Numbered from the stretch's first letter, positions 56,701 to 64,000 are shown. The stretch: 64,000 bases of DNA from Candidatus Blastococcus massiliensis AP3 (GCF_000582785.1 NZ_HG931173.1:1641131-1705130), one strand, 5' to 3'. The notes: generated from the letters alone by a model not told the origin. Program-made: numbers and translations.

Positions 56701-57168
56701 TCAGCCGCGGAGCCGGGGCGCGGACCGGGCGGCGTCCCGGACCGAGGCCGGATCGGACGCCAGCGCCCGCCCCCATGCCACCAGCCCCTCGACGTCGATC
56801 CGGTGCGGCGGCCCGGCAGCGTAGGGGACGACGTTGCCGACACCGCGCTCCAGCAGCGTCGAGGCGCCCGACAGATTGCCGCGGGCGGCATGGGTGAGAC
56901 CGACGGCGAGCTGCGCGAGCCCCCGCCACAGCTGTCGCTCCTCCGGCGGCGACGACTTCCACGCGTCCTCGAGCACCTCGTGCGCGTGGAACGGCCGACC
57001 GGCGTCGAGCAGCTGCTGCGCCTCGGCCAGCGCGACGGCCGGCTCCCGCACGATCCCCTCCGGCGCCCGCGGCTCGCCCACGGCACCGTGCGGCAGCGGC
57101 CGGCCGAGCGCGTCCCGCGGCCGGGCGTTGCGGGCCCGGCCCTCGGCATCCCGGTCGCGGCTGGTCAC
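56701..57168 (-). CDS. DUF309 protein
   Basis: 155-aa cytoplasmic protein. After a charged leader, a helical domain (about 45-130) has the DUF309 signature FHAHEVLEDAWKSSPPEERQLWRGLAQLAVGLTHAARGN, in which the His-x-His-Glu-x-x-Glu-x-x-Trp pattern is conserved and could bind metal. The family is widespread, with unknown function. GTG 57168 lies 6 nt after CAGGAT, so it may be leaderless. It precedes the TspO-like gene (44-nt gap). Confidence 0.82.
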   Translation of the reverse strand: MTSRDRDAEGRARNARPRDALGRPLPHGAVGEPRAPEGIVREPAVALAEAQQLLDAGRPFHAHEVLEDAWKSSPPEERQLWRGLAQLAVGLTHAARGNLSGASTLLERGVGNVVPYAAGPPHRIDVEGLVAWGRALASDPASVRDAARSAPRLRG

Positions 57169-57288
57169 GACCCCATCCTGCACCCGACCGACGGTGGACA
57201 AGAAAGTTCTGCTTTCAACTGCATCCGTATCCCGAGCGGCCCAGGAAGAGGGGATGACAGGCACCACCACCTTCTGGAAGGACGTTCC

Positions 57289-58107
57289 ATGAGCACCCTG
57301 CGCACCCTCGGCAGCGCCGCCGGCGCGGCTGCCGTCGTCGGCGGTCTGGTCCTCGTCGCCACCCCGGCGAACGCGGCCGACACCGCCACCGTCTCCGTCC
57401 TGCACGCCGTCCCGAACACCCCGGTCGACGTCTACGCCAACGGGGAGCGGCTGATCGACGACTTCCAGCCGGGCACCCTCACCGACCCGCTCACGCTCCC
57501 CGCGGGCACCTACGACCTGGCGATCTTCCCGGCCGACGCCCCTGACGGCTCCGGCGAGCCGCTGCTCTCGGCGATGGACGTCGCCGTGCCCGCCGGCGCC
57601 GACGCCACCGTGGTCGCGCACCTCCAGGAGGACGGCAGCCCCACCCTGACGCCGTTCGTCAACGACACCTCCGCCGTCCCGGCCGGTCAGGCGCGCGTGA
57701 CGGTCCGGCACACCGCCGCGGCACCTGCCGTCGACGTGCGCGCCGGGGGCACCCCGGTCGTCCAGGGGCTGACCAACCCGAACGAGGAGACCCTCACCGT
57801 GCCGGCCGGCACGGTCAGCGCCGACGTCGTCCTCGCGGGCACCGACACCGTGGCCATCGGCCCGGCCGACCTGACCCTGGCCGAGGGCACCTCGACCATC
57901 GTCTACGCCTGGGGCGACGGCGAGTCGGGCTACGACCTCGCCGTCCAGACGATCAGCGGCATGCACTCGATGCCCACCGGCGTCCCCGGTGGATCGGCCG
58001 GCCTGGCCGACGAGGGCAGCACGCTGCCGATGGTCGCCGCGTTCTCGGTCGCCGGTCTCGCCGTGGCCGGCGCCGGCGCCCTCCGCGTCGCCCGCAACCG
58101 CGGCTGA
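57289..58107 (+). CDS. DUF4397 surface protein with C-terminal anchor
   Basis: 272-aa exported protein. A Sec signal peptide ends at ANAA|D (about residues 1-30), followed by two DUF4397 beta-sandwich repeats (about 31-125, VSVLHAVPNTPVDVYANG; and 126-215, VTVRHTAAAPAVDVRAGG). The C-terminus has STLPMVAAFSVAGLAVAGAGALRVARNRG: a LPMVA-like motif, a hydrophobic segment and a basic tail, the layout of a cell-wall sorting signal. The next gene is a class F sortase, so it is a candidate substrate. GGAAGGA precedes the ATG. It heads a four-gene cluster with an ECF sigma factor. Confidence 0.88.
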   Translation: MSTLRTLGSAAGAAAVVGGLVLVATPANAADTATVSVLHAVPNTPVDVYANGERLIDDFQPGTLTDPLTLPAGTYDLAIFPADAPDGSGEPLLSAMDVAVPAGADATVVAHLQEDGSPTLTPFVNDTSAVPAGQARVTVRHTAAAPAVDVRAGGTPVVQGLTNPNEETLTVPAGTVSADVVLAGTDTVAIGPADLTLAEGTSTIVYAWGDGESGYDLAVQTISGMHSMPTGVPGGSAGLADEGSTLPMVAAFSVAGLAVAGAGALRVARNRG

Positions 58108-58120
58108 CCGGAGCGGAACC

Positions 58121-58774
58121 GTGCGACCCGCCGCCGCCTCCGCCGTCCTGGGCCTCGCCCTGGCCGTCGGCGCCCCGACCGCCTGGGTGCTGACCCGGCC
58201 GGAGGCGGCGGCGGGCATCCCGGTGGAGCAGGCGCTCCCCGCGCCGGCTCCCGAGGCCGGTGCGGGGCCCCTGCCCGCCATCCCCTCGGTCACCACCCTG
58301 GACGCCGCCCCCGCGGCGGTCCGCCCGGCCCCCGCGCCGGCCCGCATCAGCGTGCCGGCCCTGGGCGTGGACGCCCCCGTCGATCCCGTCGGCATCGCAG
58401 CCGACGGCCAGATGGAGCTCCCCGAGGACGTCTCCCGCGTCGGCTGGTACCGCTTCGGCCCCGCACCCGGAGCCGATGGATCGGCCGTCGTCGCCGGCCA
58501 CGTCGACGACCGGGAACAAGGCCCCGGCGCCCTGTTCCCTCTGCAGGACGCCGGCGTCGGCGAGGAGATCACCGTCACCGACGCCGAGGGGACGACGACC
58601 CGCTGGCGGGTGGTCTCCCGCGAGGTGATCACCAAGCAGGTGCTCCCGCTGGAGCGGCTCTTCGCCCGGGACGGAGCGCCGCGGCTGACGGTCATCACCT
58701 GCGGGGGCCCGTTCCTGCCGGAGTACCGCAGCTACCGCGACAACGTCGTCGTGGTGGCGGAACCGGCGCCATGA
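58121..58774 (+). CDS. Class F sortase
   Basis: 217-aa transpeptidase with an N-terminal membrane anchor/signal (AVLGLALAVGAPTAWVL) and an Ala/Pro-rich stalk (about 30-75). The sortase barrel has His127 in VVAGHVDD, the catalytic Cys194 in TVITCGGPF and Arg206 in YRSYRDN. Class F sortases are the Actinobacteria group with unsettled substrates; the neighbouring DUF4397 protein carries a sorting-like tail. GTG 58121 follows GGAG at short distance and is 13 nt after the DUF4397 stop. The stop overlaps the in-frame ATG of the sigma-factor gene. Confidence 0.92.
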   Translation: MRPAAASAVLGLALAVGAPTAWVLTRPEAAAGIPVEQALPAPAPEAGAGPLPAIPSVTTLDAAPAAVRPAPAPARISVPALGVDAPVDPVGIAADGQMELPEDVSRVGWYRFGPAPGADGSAVVAGHVDDREQGPGALFPLQDAGVGEEITVTDAEGTTTRWRVVSREVITKQVLPLERLFARDGAPRLTVITCGGPFLPEYRSYRDNVVVVAEPAP

Positions 58775-58808
58775 GCGGGGCACTGGCCATCCGTCGCCCC
58801 GAACTCGG

Positions 58809-58814
58809 TAGCGT
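58809..58814 (+). promoter_or_regulatory. Candidate internal -10 box for ECF sigma factor
   Basis: TAGCGT ends 7 nt before GTG 58822. It is the leaderless geometry seen elsewhere in this window. Confidence 0.4.
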
Positions 58815-58821
58815 CTCGACC

Positions 58822-59418
58822 GTGGATCACGTGCCGGGGATGCGCAGCGTCCCCGACCCGGACGACGCCGAGGTCGGCCGCCGGTTCGCCGCGGGCGAGG
58901 AGCAGGCACTGGCCTGGGCCTACGAGCGCTGGGCCGGGCAGGTGCACGGCATGGCCGTGCGCGCCTTCGGGCCGGGGCCCGACGCCGAGGACATCACCCA
59001 ACAAGTCTTCGTCGCCGCCTGGACCGGCCGGGCCCGATTCCGCCCCGAAGCCTCCCCCCTGCCGGCCTGGCTGGTCGGCATCTGCCGACACAAGATCGCC
59101 GACGCCTGGGGCCGCCGCGACAAGCAGCGCCGGGAGTCCGAGGCCGCGATGACCGAGGCCCGGTCGCGGCCGGGCGGCCCGGTCACCGCCGGCGTCGACG
59201 CCGCCGCGACCGACCGGGTGCTGCTGCTCGACGAGCTGGACCACCTCGGCCAGCCGCAGCGCGGCATCATCGAACTCGCATTCTTCGAAGACCTCACCCA
59301 CGCGCAGATCGCCGAACGAACCGGCCTGCCGCTGGGCACGATCAAGAGCCACATCCGGCGCACACTGGAGCGCCTGCGAACCCGGTTGGAGGTGGACGGT
59401 GCAGCACTGCACGCCTGA
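58822..59418 (+). CDS. ECF sigma factor
   Basis: Extracytoplasmic-function sigma factor, 198 aa from GTG 58822. Sigma2 has the core-binding/-10 region DAEDITQQVFVAAWTGRARF, and sigma4 has the -35 HTH HAQIAERTGLPLGTIKSHIRRTLERLR. Start choice is open: ATG 58771 (in frame, overlapping the sortase stop as ATGA) adds 17 residues and allows coupling, while GTG 58822 fits a leaderless promoter and a typical N-terminus. The anti-sigma gene overlaps its 3' end by 20 nt, so both are cotranscribed. It probably controls the DUF4397/sortase genes too. Confidence 0.9.
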   Translation: MDHVPGMRSVPDPDDAEVGRRFAAGEEQALAWAYERWAGQVHGMAVRAFGPGPDAEDITQQVFVAAWTGRARFRPEASPLPAWLVGICRHKIADAWGRRDKQRRESEAAMTEARSRPGGPVTAGVDAAATDRVLLLDELDHLGQPQRGIIELAFFEDLTHAQIAERTGLPLGTIKSHIRRTLERLRTRLEVDGAALHA

Positions 59419-60163
59419 GCAGCTCGCCCTCGCGGCCCTGCAGGAGCCCCTGCCTGCGGACGACGAGGCGCATCTCGCCGCCTGCGGCACCTGCCGCACC
59501 GAGGTCACCGCCCTGCGCCGCGCCCCCGAACTCCTCTCGGTGCCGCAGCTGGCCGCTCCCGGCCCTGCCGTCGAGCCCCCGCCGGCCGTCTGGGCGGCGA
59601 TCGCGGCTGCCACCGGGGTCAGCGCCTCCCCCCGGTCGGAGCCGACGGCGCCGGCCGGCGTCCCGCAGCCTGCTGCCCAGCCGGTCGACCGGCCGCGACC
59701 CGAGGGCGGCACCGTGGTGCCGTTCCGCTCCCGCCGCCGACCGCTCCTGCTGGCCGCTGCCGCGGTGGTGGCGGGTGCGGTCGTCGGGGCCGGAGCGGTC
59801 GCCGTCCTCCAGGACTCGGACCCCGGCGGCGAGTCGGTCACCGCGGTCGCGCTCGACCCGCTCCCGGACGCCGACGCGTCCGGCCGGGCCGAGGTCGTCC
59901 TCCGGAAGGACGGGTCGCGCGTGCTCCAGGTCGACCTCGACGCCCCCGAGCTGGAGGACAGCTACTACGAGGTGTGGCTGATCGACCGCTCCGTCGAAGG
60001 CATGTACCCGCTCGGGGTGGTCACGCCGGGCACCCAGACCGTGGAGCTGCCCGCCAACCTCGACCTCGCCGAGTTCCCCCTGGTCGACGTCTCGGTCGAG
60101 CCGCTGGACGGCGACCCCACGCACTCCGGCGTCTCGGTGGCCCGCGGGGAGATCGAGAGCTGA
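59399..60163 (+). CDS. RskA-like zinc anti-sigma factor
   Basis: 254-aa membrane anti-sigma. The N-terminus has the zinc anti-sigma motif HLAACGTC (His25-x3-Cys29-x2-Cys32), then a Pro/Ala linker, one TM (about 113-135) after RRRP, and an extracytoplasmic RskA domain (about 140-250) ending YYEVWLIDRSVEGMYPLGVV...VDVSVEPLDGDPTHSG. The family holds the sigma factor at the membrane until regulated proteolysis. GTG 59399 is preceded by GGAGG 7 nt upstream inside the sigma gene. So the pair is a SigK/RskA-like switch, possibly redox- or envelope-responsive. Confidence 0.93.
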   Translation: MQHCTPEQLALAALQEPLPADDEAHLAACGTCRTEVTALRRAPELLSVPQLAAPGPAVEPPPAVWAAIAAATGVSASPRSEPTAPAGVPQPAAQPVDRPRPEGGTVVPFRSRRRPLLLAAAAVVAGAVVGAGAVAVLQDSDPGGESVTAVALDPLPDADASGRAEVVLRKDGSRVLQVDLDAPELEDSYYEVWLIDRSVEGMYPLGVVTPGTQTVELPANLDLAEFPLVDVSVEPLDGDPTHSGVSVARGEIES

Positions 60164-60224
60164 TCACGGACCCCGTGCCCCCCACCTCTCGCATGCCCGC
60201 GGCGGGCCCCTGCACGGAGCCGTC

Positions 60225-61340
60225 ATGAACCTTGTGCACGAGGACCTGGCCGCCGCCTGGCGGCAGGCCCGTCCCCGCCCGGCCGGGCGGCACCTCGACA
60301 GCGCGGCCAGCAGCCGGCAGAGCTCCCGCGCGCTGGAGGCGGCCGCCCACCACGCGCGGCACGAGGCGGAGCTCGGCGGGTACGTCGCGGAGGCGGCCGC
60401 CGAGGGGCTGCTGCAGCAGGGCCGCTCGGTCCTCGCCGGCCTGGTCGGGATGGCGGCGGCCGACCTCGCGTTCGTCGAGTCGGCCCAGGCGGCGTTCGTC
60501 GCACTGCTGACCGGATGGCAGCTGCCGGCCGGCTCGCGGGTGGCCTGCCTGCCCGGCGAGTACGCGCCGAACATCGCCCAGCTGGGCGCCCACGGCCTGC
60601 GGCCCGAGCCGCTCCCGGTGGACGGCATCGGACGGGCCGACGTCGACGGCGTGGCCAGGCTGCTGGCGAAGGACCCACCCAGGTTCGTGCACCTGACCCA
60701 CGTCCCCAGCCATCGCGGGGTGCTGCAGCCGGCGGCGGAGATCGCTGCCCTCTGCCGTGCGGCGGGTGTGCCCCTGGTGCTGGACGCCGCGCAGTCCCTG
60801 GGCCACGTCGACACCGACGTCGGCGCGGACGTCGTCTACGGCACGTCCCGCAAGTGGCTGACCGGGCCGCGTGGCGTGGGCCTGCTCGTGGTCCGGCCGG
60901 CGATCGCTGCGCAGCTCCGCCCCGTGCTGCCCGACCGGGACGACGTGCCGCCGATGCGGGCGTTCGAGAGCGGCGAGGCGCACGTCGCCGGCCGCATCGG
61001 CCTGACCGTGTCGGTCGGCGACCACCTCGCCGCGGGCCCCGACCGCGTGCGCGAGCGACTGGCCGCGGTCGGCCGAGCCACCCGCCTGCTCCTGGACGGC
61101 GTCGCCGGCTGGTCGGTCGTCGAGCCCGCCGACGAGCCGACGGCCACCACCACGCTGCGTCCACCGGACGGCGCCGACGTCGTCGCCACCCGGACCCGGC
61201 TGCTCACCGAGCACGGCATCGTGGTGAGCGCCATCGGTCCGGAGCGGGCGCCCGGCGAGATGACCGGCCCGGTGCTGCGCGTCTCCCCGCACGTCGACGT
61301 CACGACCGAGGACCTGGAGGCCCTGGCCGAGGCCCTCTGA
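60225..61340 (+). CDS. EgtE-like PLP-dependent enzyme
   Basis: Class V aminotransferase-fold protein of 371 aa resembling EgtE, the C-S lyase that ends ergothioneine synthesis in mycobacteria. It opens WRQARPRPAGRHLDSAASSRQS, where the EgtE family has the matching RPxPAGxHxDSAAxSRQS block. The PLP lysine is K210 in GTSRKWLTGPRGVG. Residues LVLDAAQSLGHVD hold the PLP-binding Asp and His. No egtA-D genes lie in the window, so the ergothioneine role is inferred. ATG 60225 is given, and GTG 60231 is in frame. It follows the anti-sigma gene by 61 nt. Confidence 0.8.
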   Translation: MNLVHEDLAAAWRQARPRPAGRHLDSAASSRQSSRALEAAAHHARHEAELGGYVAEAAAEGLLQQGRSVLAGLVGMAAADLAFVESAQAAFVALLTGWQLPAGSRVACLPGEYAPNIAQLGAHGLRPEPLPVDGIGRADVDGVARLLAKDPPRFVHLTHVPSHRGVLQPAAEIAALCRAAGVPLVLDAAQSLGHVDTDVGADVVYGTSRKWLTGPRGVGLLVVRPAIAAQLRPVLPDRDDVPPMRAFESGEAHVAGRIGLTVSVGDHLAAGPDRVRERLAAVGRATRLLLDGVAGWSVVEPADEPTATTTLRPPDGADVVATRTRLLTEHGIVVSAIGPERAPGEMTGPVLRVSPHVDVTTEDLEALAEAL

Positions 61341-61356
61341 CCGGCCCACCGGGGGG

Positions 61357-61683
61357 TCACTCCGCGGGTGCGTCGTCCCCCAGGGCAGCGTCGTCGACCT
61401 CGACCGAGACGCTGAGCTCCTCGCCCACCGCGGTGACCCGCACGGTGACGCCGTACTCCACCGGGGGATCCTCCGCCGCGGTGAGGACGCAGCGGGTGGA
61501 CGCGCCCTCCTCCCCGCGGAGGCCCTCCTCGCAGGCGACGACCGGGCGGGTGCCGACCTCCTCCTCGAGCGCGTCCGCGGCGGCGGAGGCGACCTCGTCC
61601 GCCGTCAGCGTCCGGGACGCGCAGCCGCCCAGCGCCACCGTCGCGCCCAGGGCGAGGACGGGCAGCAGGCGGTGCGGCGGCAC
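61357..61683 (-). CDS. DUF4333 lipoprotein
   Basis: 108-aa exported lipoprotein: hydrophobic signal (LLPVLALGATVAL) and lipobox LGGC with lipidated Cys21. The mature domain has the DUF4333 pattern of paired cysteines (VVACEEGLRGEEGASTRCVLTA), which in related actinobacterial proteins form a disulfide in a small beta fold. The C-terminus is acidic (DDAALGDDAPAE). GTG 61683 follows GAGGAG. It is convergent with the EgtE-like gene. Function unknown. Confidence 0.85.
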   Translation of the reverse strand: MPPHRLLPVLALGATVALGGCASRTLTADEVASAAADALEEEVGTRPVVACEEGLRGEEGASTRCVLTAAEDPPVEYGVTVRVTAVGEELSVSVEVDDAALGDDAPAE

Positions 61684-61762
61684 GACGCTCCTCAGGGGTT
61701 CCAGCGGTCCCGCTGACCCTAGCCGCCGACCGCATCGTCCGACCCGGCCGGTGGAACGATGC

Positions 61763-61792
61763 TTGCGCGACGAGCGCCACTCCTTCTATGGT
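61763..61792 (+). promoter_or_regulatory. Promoter of GntR/ABC operon
   Basis: TTGCGC (61763-61768) and TATGGT (61787-61792) with an 18-nt spacer; -10 to ATG 61800 is 7 nt, so transcription would start at or near that A. The operator overlaps the start site. Confidence 0.55.
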
Positions 61793-61813
61793 TCATTACA
61801 TGAGTAATGAACC
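61790..61813. promoter_or_regulatory. GntR (YtrA-type) operator
   Basis: Perfect arms GGTTCATTAC (61790-61799) and GTAATGAACC (61804-61813) around ATGA. It overlaps the -10 and the predicted transcription start, a good position for repression by the GntR encoded just downstream. Confidence 0.7.
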
Positions 61814-61856
61814 CAGGGACTCGGCGATCCCTGGCGCCTCGGCCGGACGAGCGTGA
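61800..61856 (+). CDS. Possible 18-residue leader peptide before GntR gene
   Basis: ATG 61800 to TGA 61856, reading MSNEPRDSAIPGASAGRA. The stop overlaps the GntR GTG (GTGA, 61853-61856). The ATG lies 7 nt after the -10 box, so it would be read as a leaderless start, with the GntR start reached by coupling; the GntR GTG has no SD of its own. Confidence 0.4.
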   Translation: MSNEPRDSAIPGASAGRA

Positions 61857-62215
61857 ACGAGGACGCCGGCCCCATCTTCCGCCAGGTCGCCGCCGAGATC
61901 GAGAACGCGATCGTGGACGGCTCGCTCACCGAGGAGAGCCAGGCGCCCTCGTCCAACGAGCTGGCGGCCTTCCACCGCATCAACCCCGCGACGGCCGCCA
62001 AGGGCCTCAACCAGCTGGTCGCCGACGGGGTCCTCTACAAGAGACGAGGAGTCGGGATGTTCGTCGCCACGGGCGCCCGCGAGCGGCTGCTCGAGCGCCG
62101 CCGCAGCGAGTTCGCCGACCAGTACGTCCGCCCCCTGATGACCGAGGCGCAGAAGCTCGGCATCTCCGCCCACGAGCTCGCTTCCATGATCGATCGCTGG
62201 GAGGACCCCCGATGA
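61853..62215 (+). CDS. GntR-family regulator, YtrA subfamily
   Basis: 120-aa repressor: winged helix at the N-terminus (GPIFRQVAAEIENAIVDGSLTEESQAPSSNELAAFHRINPATAAKGLNQLVADGVLYKRRGVGMFV) and a short two-helix C-terminal dimerisation part (about 80-120), the YtrA layout, with no large effector domain. The operator upstream should be its own. GTG 61853 overlaps a possible leader peptide stop. Translationally coupled to the ABC ATPase (ATGA, 62212-62215). YtrA operons are induced by cell-wall-active antibiotics in Bacillus; ligand here unknown. Confidence 0.92.
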   Translation: MNEDAGPIFRQVAAEIENAIVDGSLTEESQAPSSNELAAFHRINPATAAKGLNQLVADGVLYKRRGVGMFVATGARERLLERRRSEFADQYVRPLMTEAQKLGISAHELASMIDRWEDPR

Positions 62216-63144
62216 CGACCCGCACGACCACGCAGGCCGTGGCCACCGTCTCCGACGTCTCGATGCGCTTCCGGGGCCACACGGCCCTGGACCGGGTGTC
62301 GACGTCGATCGCCGAGCAGGCGATCACCGGGCTGCTCGGCCGCAACGGTGCCGGCAAGACAACCCTCATGCAGCTGCTCACCGGCCACCGGGTGCCCACC
62401 AGCGGCCGGATCGAGGTGTTCGGCGCCCGCCCGTACGAGAACGACGACGTCCTGCGGCGCATCTGCTCCATCAAGGAGGGGCAGCGCTATCCCGACCACT
62501 TCCGGGTCAGGGACGCGCTGGGCTACGCCTCGACGGTCTTCCCCGAATGGGACGCCGAGCTCGCCGACTCGCTGCTGCGCGACTTCGACCTGCCGGACAA
62601 GCGGCCGGTCAAGAAGCTGTCGCGGGGCATGACCTCCGCCGTCGGCATCATCATCGGCCTGGCCTCGCGGGCACCCCTCACGCTGTTCGACGAGCCGTAC
62701 CTGGGGCTCGACGCCGTCGCGCGGCAGCTGTTCTACGACCGGCTGCTCGCCGACTACGCCGAGCACCCGCGGGCGATCGTGCTGTCGACCCACCTGATCG
62801 AGGAGATCGCCCCGCTCCTGGAGCGGGTGCTGCTCATCGACCGCGGCCGTGTCCTGCTCGACGCCGACGCGGAGTCGCTGCGCGGGACCGCACTCACGGT
62901 CACCGGGCCGACGGCGAAGGTGTCGGCGTTCGCAGGCGGGCACGACCTCCTGCACACCGAGACGCTCGGCGGGCACAGCCGTGCCGTCGTGCGGCTGCGG
63001 AACGGCGCGGCCGGCGACGACGCGGCGGCCGCGGGTCTGTCCTGGGAGTCCACCAACCTGCAGCAGCTCGTCGTCGCGATGAGCCTGCACACCAGCGCGG
63101 CGGGCACCGCCGCACCGACCCACCTCGAGGAGGTCTCCCGATGA
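62212..63144 (+). CDS. ABC transporter ATP-binding protein (YtrB-like)
   Basis: 310-aa ATPase. Walker A GRNGAGKT (43-50), Walker B LTLFDEP with D160/E161, D-loop GLD and H-loop STH. The signature is KKLSRGMTSAVG instead of LSGGQ: the second Gly is Arg and Gln is Met, as in the YtrB/BcrA-like group. The C-terminal 90 residues form a regulatory-like extension ending at a coupled start of the permease gene (ATGA, 63141-63144). The operon regulator, ATPase and permease gives a self-contained export module. Confidence 0.92.
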   Translation: MTTRTTTQAVATVSDVSMRFRGHTALDRVSTSIAEQAITGLLGRNGAGKTTLMQLLTGHRVPTSGRIEVFGARPYENDDVLRRICSIKEGQRYPDHFRVRDALGYASTVFPEWDAELADSLLRDFDLPDKRPVKKLSRGMTSAVGIIIGLASRAPLTLFDEPYLGLDAVARQLFYDRLLADYAEHPRAIVLSTHLIEEIAPLLERVLLIDRGRVLLDADAESLRGTALTVTGPTAKVSAFAGGHDLLHTETLGGHSRAVVRLRNGAAGDDAAAAGLSWESTNLQQLVVAMSLHTSAAGTAAPTHLEEVSR

Positions 63145-63833
63145 CGCGCATCCTGCAGGCCGCGCGGCTGCACCTGGTCCACCCGGCGGTGATCCTCGGG
63201 ATCCCCTGGCTGGTCGTGGCGATCAGCTTCGCGATCAACCTGGCCGTCTTCCACCTGACGCCGGCCGGCGAGGAGGAGGGCTTCAGCGGCGGCGTGCTCG
63301 CGCTCTACATCACCGTGCTGGTGGTCTTCGTCCAGGCTGTCACCCAACTGCTCCCGTTCGCCATGGGGATGAGCATCAGCCGGCGCGCCTTCTATCTCGG
63401 GACGGCACTCGTCGCAGCCGTCCAGGCGCTCGTCTACGGGATCGCCATCTCCGCGCTGGTGGCCGTCGAGAACGCGACCGGAGGCTGGGGCACCGGCCTG
63501 GACTACTGGGCCCCCGGCATCTTCGAGGCCGGCAATCCGGTCCTGCAGGTGCTCTACTCCGGCGCCCCGATGCTCGCCCTCATGTTCGTCGGCATCGGCA
63601 TGGGCGTCGTCCACCAGCGCTGGGGACAGGCCGGCACCTGGGGGCTCATCATCGGCTCGCTGGTCGTCTTCGGCGGCCTGTCCATCCTCATCACGTGGCT
63701 CGAGGCGTGGGGGAGCGTGGCCGACTGGTTCACCGACCAGTCCGCCACCACCCTGGCCGTCGGCCTCCCGGTGGCGCTGGCGGCCGCGGCGGCCCTCGCG
63801 GCCTATCCGGGGATCCGCCGCGTCGTCCCCTGA
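63141..63833 (+). CDS. ABC transporter permease of GntR operon
   Basis: 230-aa membrane protein with six predicted TMs. The only polar block is the loop after TM2-3 (MGMSISRRAFYLG) that likely contacts the ATPase. Related to the YtrC/D-type or ABC-2-type permeases, but short and without a strong motif, so the assignment rests on the operon. ATG overlaps the ATPase stop. An intrinsic terminator follows 19 nt later. Confidence 0.85.
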   Translation: MTRILQAARLHLVHPAVILGIPWLVVAISFAINLAVFHLTPAGEEEGFSGGVLALYITVLVVFVQAVTQLLPFAMGMSISRRAFYLGTALVAAVQALVYGIAISALVAVENATGGWGTGLDYWAPGIFEAGNPVLQVLYSGAPMLALMFVGIGMGVVHQRWGQAGTWGLIIGSLVVFGGLSILITWLEAWGSVADWFTDQSATTLAVGLPVALAAAAALAAYPGIRRVVP

Positions 63834-63851
63834 CCCCAGACCGGCCGCAGA

Positions 63852-63890
63852 GCCCCCGTTCCGTCACCGACGGGACGGGGGCCTTGTCTT
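63852..63890 (+). terminator. Intrinsic terminator of GntR/ABC operon
   Basis: Arms GCCCCCGTTCCGTC (63852-63865) and GACGGGACGGGGGC (63869-63882), 14 bp with one G-T wobble, loop ACC, then CTTGTCTT. It is the only hairpin in the window followed by a T-rich tract. Confidence 0.8.
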
Positions 63891-63926
63891 GCACCCACCG
63901 CCACCGACGGAGCCCCGCCGCTGAGG

Positions 63927-63948
63927 GGACTTTCGGCGCCGGAAGTCC
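63927..63948. repeat. Family A palindrome, copy 5 (diverged)
   Basis: GGACTTTCGGC followed by the complement with one A-to-G change (GGAAGTCC), so one pair is a wobble in RNA. It lies past the operon terminator. The remaining bases to 64000 hold no gene I can support. Confidence 0.8.
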
Positions 63949-64000
63949 GGTCCGGCCCCACCCGCTTCTCCGCGGGAATGCAGAAGAGCCCCAGCCATAG

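Overview
The window is about 74% G+C and looks like a chromosomal segment of a Geodermatophilaceae-type actinobacterium (Blastococcus, Geodermatophilus or Modestobacter relatives). That assignment is an inference from base composition, from many leaderless genes with a TANNNT box 6-8 nt before an ATG/GTG start, and from gene content; no rRNA or tRNA gene is present to confirm it. I recognise 63 protein-coding genes, one candidate leader peptide and one pseudogene remnant. There is no phage, transposase, CRISPR array or replication origin.

Layout. 1-4.6 kb: the end of a membrane chemoreceptor gene, then two tandem HAD phosphatases behind serS. 4.7-7.4 kb: guaB1-type enzyme, a mini metallopeptidase, a rhodanese lipoprotein and an orphan GroES-like protein. 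7.4-13 kb: MarR/MMPL efflux pair, a ketopantoate-reductase-like gene and pheA. 13-18 kb: two overlapping GGDEF genes; the second carries a C-terminal LarB-like domain, the most unusual architecture here. They are followed by a YczE membrane gene whose tail runs into a decayed VOC gene. 18-26 kb: MFS transporter, a GDT1-type exporter behind a manganese (yybP-ykoY) riboswitch, a haloalkane dehalogenase, a FUSC-like protein, glpD with a divergent alkyl-DHAP-synthase-like flavoprotein, and an SDR. 26-35 kb: arginine deiminase, M20 peptidase, SEC-C protein, acyl-CoA ligase, zinc-finger and rhodanese proteins, and a YdbS/YdbT-like PH-domain pair. 35-38 kb: a divergent response-regulator/kinase pair and manganese catalase. 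38-44 kb: two sodium:solute symporters, each with a small membrane partner, under a LytS/LytTR-type two-component system. 44-50.5 kb: a NarL-type two-component system and a MacB-like ABC exporter, separated by a low-GC GIY-YIG gene. 50.6-57 kb: metallo-beta-lactamase-fold hydrolase, soluble double-GAF chemoreceptor, Fpg/Nei glycosylase, photolyase and two small genes. 57-60 kb: a DUF4397 surface protein, class F sortase, ECF sigma factor and RskA-like anti-sigma cluster. 60-64 kb: EgtE-like PLP enzyme, DUF4333 lipoprotein, and a YtrA-type GntR/ABC operon ending at an intrinsic terminator.

Two themes link the window. First, signalling is dense: two chemoreceptors, two diguanylate cyclases, three two-component pairs, one ECF/anti-sigma pair and several local repressors. 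Second, intergenic regions carry long, near-perfect inverted repeats in several families (the GGGACTTTC palindrome in five copies, the CGAGATCTGCACA hairpin in two, a tripartite GATCAGG element in two, and two single hairpins). Two of these families share one internal layout despite unrelated outer stems.
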